Shown here piece after piece: positions 35,225-46,110 of a stretch of DNA of 64,000 nt. Position 1 is the stretch's first letter. Each line of letters starts with the position of its first letter. The notes under the pieces were generated by a model. That model was not told where the DNA came from. It was given only the letters and a program-made list of their open reading frames with translations, and ran no database searches. Both the position numbers and the translations under genes were made by a program. This DNA is from Lunatimonas sp. (GTDB lineage: Bacteria > Bacteroidota > Bacteroidia > Cytophagales > Cyclobacteriaceae): NCBI RefSeq assembly GCF_020832325.1, contig NZ_JAFIEU010000019.1, forward strand, positions 91,402 through 155,401, written 5' to 3'.

Positions 35225-36646
35225 ATGCGACTACTAGGAGTACGATTGGTTGGGTTATTGATGCTTTTTGTTATTTCTGCCTGCCAAAAAGAGCAAAAGC
35301 CTCCCAATATCATTTTTATCGTCACCGACCAACAAAGCGAAAGCATGATGAGCTCTTCGGGGAATACCTATATCCAAACTCCGGCCATGGATTATATCGC
35401 CCACAATGGCATTCGGTTTACCCGTGCCTATGTGACTAATCCAGTTTGTTCCCCCTCTCGGGTAAGCATGCTGACGGGGAGGTTTCCGGGCTATTTTTCA
35501 GATAAGACCGGCCAACAGGTCCGAAATAACGGGACGTCTGTGAACATTACAGCTATTGACCAGGAGGTATTGGATACCACTTTGCCTGCGTATCTCAGGC
35601 AGGCGGGCTATGAGTTGGTTTTCGGAGGTAAGCAGCATTTTCCGACACCCCTGCATCCCGAATCACTCGGTTTCCAGGTCCTGACGGAAGATGGAAGAGA
35701 CGAGTTGGCCGCTCGGGCTGCCGAATATATCCAAGGTAATCGTTCAAAGCCTTATTTTATGATGGTTTCTCTCATCAACCCACACGATATATGCTACATG
35801 GCCATCCGGGATTTTGCCGATTCGGTTTCTTTGCGGCGTTTGCAGCGCAATGCAGCACCGGCTTTGGAAGCCTTGGACAGGGCCATGGATCTACCCGAAG
35901 GTGTAGATAGAGATACTTTTTTTGCCCGTTATTGCCCACCATTGCCACCCAACTTTGAAATTCAGGAGGACGAGGCAAAAGCAATCGGGGTTTTTTTGGA
36001 TAGAGATCCCCGGTCTTTTCGTCGTGGGGCGAGGGAGGAGTATACCGAGGAACAGTGGCGCATGCACCGGTGGGCCTATGCGCGCCTGACAGAGAGGGCA
36101 GATGCGCAGGTGCAGGTGATTTTAGATGCCTTAAAAGCGAGTGGACAGGAAGAAAATACCTTGGTGATTTTTTCCAGTGACCACGGGGACCTCGATGGCT
36201 CCCACAGGCTGGAACATAAGAATTTACTGTACGAAGAATCCGTCAAAGTACCCTTTTCAGCGATGTGGAAAGGGAAGATTACACCCGGTCAGGTAAACGA
36301 TCGGCACCTTATTTCCCTGGGCTTGGATTTGCTGCCTACAGTGGCTGAATATGCGGGGGTAGAAGCGGTTGCAGATCCCCGAGGGATGAGTTTGAAGCCA
36401 CTATTCGAAGGGTTAGAACCTGAGTGGAGGGAGACCTTGGGCATAGAAGGCGAGATCAGCAGGGCTGTGCTGCATGCCGATGGGCTTAAATATGTGCGAT
36501 ACGATGCGGCGGGTTTTGAGGAGCGCCTGATGGACTTGGCGGCAGATCCCTTTGAAACCACCCATTTTACCTGGAAAGAGTCTTATAAAGACCGTCTGGA
36601 GACATTGCGAGGAGCGTTTGAAAACCGATGGTTTCCAGGACACTAG
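35225..36646 (+). CDS. S1-family sulfatase, lipoprotein
   Basis: The 473-residue lipoprotein (LFVISACQKEQ) is a sulfatase with PNIIFIVTDQQ, the formylglycine site Cys75 in CSPSR, GGKQHFPTP (Lys/His) and SSDHGDLDGSHRLEHK, the last typical of choline-sulfatase/iduronate-sulfatase-like subfamilies. The TDQQ form differs from the DDLGY of other sulfatases here, so its substrate position probably differs. It is the first gene after a 250-bp gap with promoter motif B and is followed 64 bp later by another sulfatase. Confidence 0.92.
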   Translation: MRLLGVRLVGLLMLFVISACQKEQKPPNIIFIVTDQQSESMMSSSGNTYIQTPAMDYIAHNGIRFTRAYVTNPVCSPSRVSMLTGRFPGYFSDKTGQQVRNNGTSVNITAIDQEVLDTTLPAYLRQAGYELVFGGKQHFPTPLHPESLGFQVLTEDGRDELAARAAEYIQGNRSKPYFMMVSLINPHDICYMAIRDFADSVSLRRLQRNAAPALEALDRAMDLPEGVDRDTFFARYCPPLPPNFEIQEDEAKAIGVFLDRDPRSFRRGAREEYTEEQWRMHRWAYARLTERADAQVQVILDALKASGQEENTLVIFSSDHGDLDGSHRLEHKNLLYEESVKVPFSAMWKGKITPGQVNDRHLISLGLDLLPTVAEYAGVEAVADPRGMSLKPLFEGLEPEWRETLGIEGEISRAVLHADGLKYVRYDAAGFEERLMDLAADPFETTHFTWKESYKDRLETLRGAFENRWFPGH

Positions 36647-36709
36647 GCAATCTCCAGATTTCTAAGAAGGCAATTAATATGATCTGATAGAACTGTCAAT
36701 GGGTTTGTA

Positions 36710-38358
<1,649 letters not shown>

Positions 38359-38362
<4 letters not shown>

Positions 38363-40953
38363 ATATGAAAACGATAATATGGTGTTTTTTGACTTGCATG
38401 CTAGGATGGCTGTGTTCCTGCGAAAGGGGACCATCTCTTCAAAATGGTCCGGTGCATATCACATGGTCGAATAGTTCCAGCGGCTGGAAAATCGATCAAA
38501 TCTCCTTTTTGAAGTCAAATGGGGAAAGGGTTGACGTGGTCACGCCTTCGGGATTGGTAACTATATTATATAGTCCTGATTTTCCCTCTGGCTCATTAGA
38601 TACGATTATTTACAATAATCAGGGGCTCAAGTTTCCGGACGAAGAATTTACCTATATTCAGTCTTCATGGAGGCAGGTGTTGGATTCGGTGAGAATGAAT
38701 AGGGCCGGTACAGCTTTTTCGTTCTTCCCTGAGCATCTTCGGTTCGAGGAAGATCGTTTGGTCTTCAGCCGCGAGCTGGAAATTGGGCAAGTGGAGGTGA
38801 CCTGGTCAGTCGACATGAACACCACAGGTGCTTTTTTAGTAACTATTAGCTTGGAAGCTTCTAAAGCCGGCTATTTCAGTTTGTCTTCACCTGATCTGTT
38901 TTATACCGCTCCGGAAGACCTGACTTGGGGTATTGTGCCCGGGAATTATCAGGGGCGTTCGATAACGGAAGATCTTCCGTCCGCGTTGGTATACGCACAA
39001 GGGCTGCCCGCTGTTCCCTACATCGCAAGGGAAAATACGGTCACGACGTTAACCTCCATACTAAGCAATTCGCAAGGGCTTAGCCAATCGGTAACCGTTC
39101 TTCCAGGATATGGACGTGACCCATGGGAGAAGGATCAGTCAACGCACATGGATACCCGGTTGGGTTTTTCCCATATGAACCGCGAGGGTAAGCTTACCCC
39201 TACTGCCTACTATCCGCTATTAAACCATTCGAAGGCCAAGCTAGAAGCAGGCGATCGGCTATCCTTCGTATGTAAATACACTGTAACAGATAAAGATTGG
39301 TATGAACTCCTCAAGCAAACGGCATTGCAGGATTACCAGTTAGAGAAATTTCTGTCCCTTAAAGAATCATCCCTTTCCCTTACACACCGAATTTTTGACT
39401 TGCTGGAATATTCACTTGACGACGAGACGTCTCGTTGGAATGAATTGCAGACCCACGGGATGAGGATTGGCGCACAGTCCTACCTAGGGGGAGTATCAGG
39501 ATCAAACGGAGATGCAACCAAGAATTCAGACATTGGTGCCATGTGGATGATGGCGAATTCAACCAACTTTTTCGAACTGAAGGAAAGACGCCTGCCATTG
39601 ATCCGTAATTTCAAGTTACAGCAAATCGAGGGTGCAGATAGTGAAATCAGTGGAGCAATCAAGGGACAATACTATCTAAGTAAAAGCGACAAGTGGGTAG
39701 AGGAGTGGGGAGATCATACCGAACCGGTTGCGCTGACGTATTACAATATGCTTGACCTAGGCAATATCCTGCTTTTTAATCCCGAGGACGAAGAGGTAAA
39801 GCAATATCTACTACTTGGAGCAGAACGCCTGCTGAACTGGCAGAAATCCGACGGTAGCTGGGCCGCGGGTTACCTCAAAGATGGCAAAACAGAGGTGTAT
39901 CAAGATCTAAAGGACTACCGCCCTACCTTTTATGGTTTGCTGGTGGCCTATAAGCTTCTGGGAGATGAGCGCTACATTGATGCTGCCATTAAAGGAGCAG
40001 ATTGGCTAATAGCAGAGGGTGTTCGTAATGGATATTTCACCGGAGTATGTGGTGATACCCGTTTTGTAAATGATTTTGCCACGGCACAGGTTGCTCAAGG
40101 ACTCTTAGACCTATGTGATGCTACCGGAGAGGAAAAATACAAAGAGGCCGCACTTTTCACCGCAAAGATTTACACATCGTCCATTTATACCCATCCTATA
40201 CCGGATTCCCAAACCAAGATGGTAAACGGGCGCGAGGTTCCGGATTGGGCGATCAGTCAGGTAGGCTTGGGGTTTGAACACGGGGGGAATTTAGGATCAG
40301 CGACTGGGAGAGGTCCTATTCTGCTGGCGAGCCATGCGGGCCTTTTCTTGCGGGTGGCCCAGCTGACTGGTGATCCCTACTTTGCCCTTCTGGCCAGAAG
40401 TGCTATCTGGGGACGCGAGGCTTTCCTGCATCCCGAAAACAAAGTTGCCTCCTACTATTGGACCAGCATGAATGCAGGTGCAGGGAAGTTTCCTCACCAT
40501 GCATGGTGGCAAATAGGTATGTTAACGGATTATTTGATGTCAGAAATTGCCTACCGTAGTGCAGGACAGATATCCTTTCCGGCAGGATTTTTTACGCCAA
40601 AAGTGGGACCGCACAAACCCGTTGGCTTTCAACAAGGGGTTGTTTTTGGAAATCCCTCTTCTTTGTTTTTCAGAAGAGATCTTGTTTCGGGAGCTAGTCC
40701 CTATTTGGATTTCGTGGCTGCATGGAATGAAATTGACAAGGTTTGTTATGTAATGCTACTAAACAATAGTAATAGAAAGGTATCGGAGAAAATCCAGCTG
40801 CGGCTTCCGAAAGAACTCGGTAATAATAAAACCTCGCCTATTAGATGCTATAATGAGGCAGGTGATTACAAAGAGATACCCTTTCCAAACCCTGAAATAG
40901 TCATGGAGTTTTCTCCCTATTCGTTGCAGGTGCTGGAAATCCCTATGTACTAG
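38359..40953 (+). CDS. Large lipoprotein with probable (alpha/alpha) toroid, unknown activity
   Basis: The 864-residue lipoprotein (CMLGWLCSCERG) is not assigned to a family. Residues about 30-330 are beta-rich. Residues about 350-720 are helical, with Trp-rich turns like an (alpha/alpha)6 glycosidase or lyase (LLNWQKSDGSWAAGY, YRPTFYGLLVAYKLLGDERY, GADWLIAEGV, VSGSNGDATKNSDIGAMWMM). Residues about 760-860 form a C-terminal sandwich. Acidic pairs in these loops could be catalytic but cannot be assigned. It is translationally coupled (ATGA) to the sulfatase upstream, so a role directly after desulfation is likely. A second ATG is at 38365. Confidence 0.75.
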
Positions 40954-41094
40954 TTTCCATATACATACGAGTGGTAAGCTGTGGGTTTTAGCTAATTAGA
41001 TCAAAGGTTTTTTGAATAATTTATAAATCATTCGAAAATTTTTCCAAAAAGTTCTCTCCGATTTTTTTGTGTTGTGTAAGCCGAGCTTGTTTTA

Positions 41095-41120
41095 GCTAAG
41101 ATAGTATATTTTTCAGTTAA
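41095..41120 (+). promoter_or_regulatory. 26-bp conserved promoter motif, copy C (upstream of susC2)
   Basis: It reads GCTAAGATAGTATAT followed by TTTTCAGTTAA and ends 69 bp before the susC2 ATG, almost the same distance as copy A before susC1. Confidence 0.5.
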
Positions 41121-41189
41121 AATAATGGATGATCGCTAGTTTAATTGAATCTATCTTTCGGTCGATATTTAAACCTAACTCAAAAGCCG

Positions 41190-44100
41190 ATGAAAACTAT
41201 TACAGGAATCCACGACGATGATCTGTCGTTAAGAAAAGGTCTACATTGCAGTAAATGGAGTGTATATTTTACATTTATATTGCAATTGATAATTCAAGGA
41301 GCTACTGTATATTCATCTTATGCAAAGGTGAGTGTGCCGGTAGTTGGAAATCTAGCATATACCAGTGTTGGATTGTATACATTGGACAATGCAGTAGCTG
41401 AGGAAGCTTTTTTTGAGTTCCAGGGCGATAATCAGGTGAGAGGTAGAGTTACGGATGAATCGGGAGATGCCCTTCCCGGAGCTTCTGTTGCTTTGGAAGG
41501 TACCACAATGGGTACAGTAACGGATTTGGATGGTAATTATGCGCTAAATGCTCCAATCGGTGGGACTCTTATTTTTTCCTATATCGGATTTGACGCTGTA
41601 AGGATACGGGTGGATAATAGAGCGCAGATCAATGTAACACTTAAACCAGAATTATCTTCCTTGGATGAGGTGGTGGTTGTCGGATTTGGTACTGTCAAAA
41701 AGCGGGATCTTACCGGTGCCGTTTCTTCGCTCAATGCAGACGATGTGCTAAGCCGGCCCATGTCGAATCTTGGAGATGCACTCCAGGGCCAAATAGCGGG
41801 GGTACAGATCGTGCAAGGATCTGGTCGTCCTGGTGCCGGGCCTTCAATTCAGGTTCGGGGGCTAAATTCAATTTCCGCAGGACAGCTGCCTTTATTGGTC
41901 ATTGACGGTGTACCACAGGCTGATATGGCTGATCTTGGTGTGATAGATCCGATGGTTATAGAATCAATTGAGGTACTTAAGGATGCGTCTGCCTCAGCAA
42001 TCTACGGTTCCAGAGGTGGGGCTGGGGTCGTGTTGGTTACTACAAAGCGTGCTAAATCGGGATCGAGCAATTTTACTGTAAACCATACGACTTCGGTGCA
42101 GCAGTTGCCCAGAAGAATTCCAATGATGAACGCCCAGCAATATATGGAAGCGGTAATGACCGCTGCCCAAAATGCATGGGTGGTCCGTAGAGGAGGTGAT
42201 CCCAACGCACCTAATACGGTTGCTGCGCGGGGACATATTCGGTATACCTGGCCTCAGGAGTGGGATGATCCCAATGTTCGTGCGAGTTGGCCTGACACCG
42301 ATTGGCAGGAAGTAACATTTAGAAATGCACCTATGCATAAGATTAACCTGACTGGTTCAGGAGCCACCGAAACACTCACCTATTATTTTGCGGGAAGCTA
42401 CACTGATCAAGATGGTATCGTGGACAATGATCACAACCACAAAATGGTACACCTCAATGCAAAAATCGAAAACAGGTTTAGTAAATGGTTTAAAGCGGGA
42501 ATGAACATAAACAACCGCTTGACTTACATAAGGAATGATCCGGAAGACTGGTCGATCGTCCAACATGGTATTGAGTTTCCTCCGATTTTTCCGCAAGTTA
42601 CAGAGCAAGGGTATGCGGGGGGGCCGTTGACCATTGGCAACGATTCCAGGTATCCGGTAACCACACCGGCGATGAGCAATTTTGAAGGGCACTTTTTTAA
42701 TACCGCGGCGAACCCTTATTCGCACATGCGGGATATAAAGAGAAGTGAGAACAATTTCGTACAAGGAAATATTTGGGGTGAACTGACGCTGATGGAAGGA
42801 TTGAACTTCAGGTCAAGTTTTACCTATAACCAAGAATGGGGACGAAGTTCTTTTTTTACCACTGTTGACAATAACCTTCCTGAGAATTTTTGGAGGGCGG
42901 GTAACATGGCTAGAAATATGAATCGAAATGACGGATGGTATTTCGAAAATTTGCTCACCTATAATAAGGTCTTTGGTGACCATAGCTTGAACTTTACCGG
43001 GGGCTATATCGCTGAGAGGCGCAATCGGTTCGGGTTTAATGCTGCAAGAAGGGACTATGAAAATGACATTACACCATTTTTGAGCCAAGGAAGGGATGTT
43101 ACGGTTGCCAATGATTTTGAGATGACCACAACTTTTTTGTCATCTCTTGCTAGAGTCAATTACGGACTGAAAGACAAATATTTACTTACAGCTACGATCC
43201 GTCAGGATGGCTCTTCACGCTTTGGAACAGATTACAAGTTTGGCTACTTCCCCTCTGTGGGCGCGGGCTGGATTGTGAGCGACGAGGACTTCATGAAGGG
43301 GACAAGCTTCCTTGAATTCTTCAAGCTGCGAGCGAGTTATGGCCTAGTAGGAAACGATAACTTTAGCGATTATTTGTGGGTGCCCTCTTTGGCCCAGGGA
43401 TTTGCACCTATCGGTGATCAGATGACAGCCTTTTTCCAGAAGGCAGCACTTCCCAACCCCGAATTGCGATGGGAACGGACCGGGCAGTTTAACGTTGGGT
43501 TTGATGTGGAACTATTTAACAACCGGGTTAACCTGGTAGCCGATTTTTATAATTCACGTACCGCTGACCTTTTGTTAAACCTCCCTATTTCATCATTGAC
43601 GGGATTTACTTCCTTGATGCAAAACACGGGAACGGTTGAAAACAAAGGAATGGAACTTGCCTTGACAACTAGGAATACGGTTGGAAAAGTGGCCTGGACT
43701 ACCAACACGAATTTTTCGTTGAACAGAGGAAAAGTACTGGATCTTGGAGGTGAAGAGTACCTGATACCTGCCCAGTCATTTGGATTGCAGGTGCGTACTT
43801 ATGTGGGTCAACCTTTGTTTCAATATTATGGATACGAGTATCTCGGAACTTACCGTGATCAGGCCCATATTGATGCAACTCCCTCCTTTCCCGGAGCAGA
43901 ACCCGGAGATGCCAGGTACCGGGACGTAGACGGAGATGGTGTAATTACCACGGATGACCGGACTTTGATAGGTGACTCTCAACCGGATTTTATCTGGTCT
44001 ATGAACAACCGTGTTACTTGGAAAGGCTTTGATTTGAGCGTATTGGTTGTTTCAGTTGTAGGGGGAGAAAAAGTCAATTTAATGAGAAGGCGTTCGGTTT

Positions 44101-44483
44101 GGTTTCACGGGGGACGTAATTTTCTTGACTTTATGGCCGATGCTTGGACGCCCGAAAACCCGGATTCCTATTACTATAAGCTGAGTACCGACCTTACCGG
44201 TATGAACAATCAGCCTTCCAGCTATTGGATCGAGAGCGCAACTTATGTCAAGCTGAAGGATATAACACTAGGGTATAACCTTCCCCGCAGTTTTGCAAAT
44301 CGTATCGGGCTAGCCACTGCAAGGGTATTCTTCAATGGAAACAACCTATTCTCTTGGGATAATTTCATAGGTTATGATCCTGAGCAAGGTGGTAGTGGAA
44401 ATAACCATATCCGAAGAGGCTTCACCCATACAGAATACCCGATACCGAGAGTATATTCATTGGGGGTTAATGTATCGTTTTAA
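41190..44483 (+). CDS. SusC/RagA-type TonB-dependent outer-membrane transporter (pair 2)
   Basis: It is a second TonB-dependent glycan importer of about 1097 residues. It has a regulatory-like domain (VRGRVTDESGDALPGASVALEG), the TonB-box SLDEVVVVGFGTVKK, a plug (GQIAGVQIVQGSGRPGAG; VLKDASASAIYGSRGGAG) and a barrel ending RVYSLGVNVSF. It differs clearly from pair 1, so the two pairs probably import different oligosaccharides. The ATG at 41190 is preferred over an upstream TTG. The partner susD follows 130 bp after the stop. Confidence 0.95.
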   Translation: MKTITGIHDDDLSLRKGLHCSKWSVYFTFILQLIIQGATVYSSYAKVSVPVVGNLAYTSVGLYTLDNAVAEEAFFEFQGDNQVRGRVTDESGDALPGASVALEGTTMGTVTDLDGNYALNAPIGGTLIFSYIGFDAVRIRVDNRAQINVTLKPELSSLDEVVVVGFGTVKKRDLTGAVSSLNADDVLSRPMSNLGDALQGQIAGVQIVQGSGRPGAGPSIQVRGLNSISAGQLPLLVIDGVPQADMADLGVIDPMVIESIEVLKDASASAIYGSRGGAGVVLVTTKRAKSGSSNFTVNHTTSVQQLPRRIPMMNAQQYMEAVMTAAQNAWVVRRGGDPNAPNTVAARGHIRYTWPQEWDDPNVRASWPDTDWQEVTFRNAPMHKINLTGSGATETLTYYFAGSYTDQDGIVDNDHNHKMVHLNAKIENRFSKWFKAGMNINNRLTYIRNDPEDWSIVQHGIEFPPIFPQVTEQGYAGGPLTIGNDSRYPVTTPAMSNFEGHFFNTAANPYSHMRDIKRSENNFVQGNIWGELTLMEGLNFRSSFTYNQEWGRSSFFTTVDNNLPENFWRAGNMARNMNRNDGWYFENLLTYNKVFGDHSLNFTGGYIAERRNRFGFNAARRDYENDITPFLSQGRDVTVANDFEMTTTFLSSLARVNYGLKDKYLLTATIRQDGSSRFGTDYKFGYFPSVGAGWIVSDEDFMKGTSFLEFFKLRASYGLVGNDNFSDYLWVPSLAQGFAPIGDQMTAFFQKAALPNPELRWERTGQFNVGFDVELFNNRVNLVADFYNSRTADLLLNLPISSLTGFTSLMQNTGTVENKGMELALTTRNTVGKVAWTTNTNFSLNRGKVLDLGGEEYLIPAQSFGLQVRTYVGQPLFQYYGYEYLGTYRDQAHIDATPSFPGAEPGDARYRDVDGDGVITTDDRTLIGDSQPDFIWSMNNRVTWKGFDLSVLVVSVVGGEKVNLMRRRSVWFHGGRNFLDFMADAWTPENPDSYYYKLSTDLTGMNNQPSSYWIESATYVKLKDITLGYNLPRSFANRIGLATARVFFNGNNLFSWDNFIGYDPEQGGSGNNHIRRGFTHTEYPIPRVYSLGVNVSF

Positions 44484-44613
44484 TCAATAGCTCAGACATT
44501 CATGAAATCAATCGCTTTGCACCCGTTAAACATTGGGGTTTGTATTCAATAGGCGACCTACCTAAAGGTGGGCAGGGGTTCCATGAGGTCATTAACGAAT
44601 AAACTATAGAAAA

Positions 44614-46080
44614 ATGAAAAAGATATTGATAGTAGCAATGGGTTCCTTATGTATGTTCGGTTCCTGTAGCCAGGATTTTCTGGATGAATATCCTCCGCAT
44701 CTAATTACAGCTGGCAATTTTTACCAAAACGAAAATCAATTGGTAATGGCCGCCAATTCAGTTTATAATCAACTTTATAACGTATGGGGCCCTTTGTCTT
44801 TACCTTATGCATATGGCGATGCATATGGAGGGGATTCATACATTTTTTTAACAGTGGGTACTTCTGGTGATTGGTTCGATATGGCCAATGATATGAACGT
44901 ATTCTCAGCCAGTGGGCCTGTTGAAAGCGCGTGGAATAGTTACTATAACGGGATTTTTAGGGTCAATGACTTTTTGGAAGAACTAGAAGCAGCTTCCAGC
45001 GTCATTACTACCCCAGGCTTGAAAGATCGTTTGCGTGCCGAGGCGTTGTTTGTAAGGGGCTGTTTTTATTATTATCTGGCACAGTGCTTTGGTGGGGTGC
45101 CGTTAGTAACAGAGGTACTTACACCAACTCAGGCCATTGTTCTGTCTCAGAATACCGAAGCAGAAATCATCGCCAAGGTCGAAGAGGATTTACGTTTTGC
45201 GGTAAGTAATCTGCCACCGTCTTATAACAACCAAAACCGAGGCCGGGTTACCAGTCACGCTGCTAGAGCGATGCTTGCAAGGGTATTTATGTCTTATGGT
45301 AAAAATGGGGAGGCTCGAGAACTGCTTGAACAGGTCATCAATAGCGGACAATTTACCTTGGATAGCAATCGAGATGGAGTTGTTGGACCGGAGGACTATG
45401 CCCATGTTTTTGACGCCTATACAAAAAACTCACCTGAATGCGTATTGGAGCTTCAGTTTATACATGGAATAACTGGTAGATGGCATAATTACGTTGAAAA
45501 CTACACCCCTACAGTACCATTCTTTACCTTTCCAGGGCAAACGCAGCCAGTAGGTACATGGGGGCTTGGAGCTGTTGAGGAGCGCCTTTTCGAGGCTTTT
45601 GAGCCCAACGACGAGGTAAGGAGGTCTATTTCTGCGGTGATGTTTATTACGAATCCGTCGAATGGTAGTCCGTTCTTTGCGCCTCATACAGCGAAATACT
45701 ACCATGGCTTTAGAGATCTATTTAACAACGGATCTAACGTGCCGATTATCCGGTATTCCGAGATTCTGCTCAGCTATGCCGAACTTACCAACGATGCGCA
45801 GTACCTCAATATGGTTAGATCCAGAGCGGGTTTACCCGGTTATGGACAGCCCGGCTATCCATCCCATATTAATTCGCTTGCAGAGGCCATTGAACATGAA
45901 AGAAGGGTTGAGTTCAGTTTTGAGTTTCAAAGGGGGTTTGACCTGAGGCGAACAGGAAGGTTTTTAGAGGTCAAAGGAAAAGAACTTGGCCGGACGCTCG
46001 AACCTTGGCGCATCCACTTTCCGATTCCTCAGAACGTAATTGATGTAAACACCAACATGCGCCAAAATCAGGGCTATTAG
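44614..46080 (+). CDS. SusD/RagB-type glycan-binding lipoprotein (pair 2)
   Basis: The 488-residue lipoprotein (SLCMFGSCSQDFLDEYPP) has the SusD helices (DRLRAEALFVRGCFYYYLAQCFGGVPL) and the C-terminal IEHERRVEFSFEFQRGFDLRRTG and IPQNVIDVNTNMRQNQGY. It binds glycan at the surface with the SusC encoded upstream. The stop is directly followed by a GTG, and the GH2 gene begins within 30 bp. Confidence 0.95.
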   Translation: MKKILIVAMGSLCMFGSCSQDFLDEYPPHLITAGNFYQNENQLVMAANSVYNQLYNVWGPLSLPYAYGDAYGGDSYIFLTVGTSGDWFDMANDMNVFSASGPVESAWNSYYNGIFRVNDFLEELEAASSVITTPGLKDRLRAEALFVRGCFYYYLAQCFGGVPLVTEVLTPTQAIVLSQNTEAEIIAKVEEDLRFAVSNLPPSYNNQNRGRVTSHAARAMLARVFMSYGKNGEARELLEQVINSGQFTLDSNRDGVVGPEDYAHVFDAYTKNSPECVLELQFIHGITGRWHNYVENYTPTVPFFTFPGQTQPVGTWGLGAVEERLFEAFEPNDEVRRSISAVMFITNPSNGSPFFAPHTAKYYHGFRDLFNNGSNVPIIRYSEILLSYAELTNDAQYLNMVRSRAGLPGYGQPGYPSHINSLAEAIEHERRVEFSFEFQRGFDLRRTGRFLEVKGKELGRTLEPWRIHFPIPQNVIDVNTNMRQNQGY

Positions 46081-46110
46081 GTGGAAAAATCCATTGGCAG
46101 TAAACTTGAT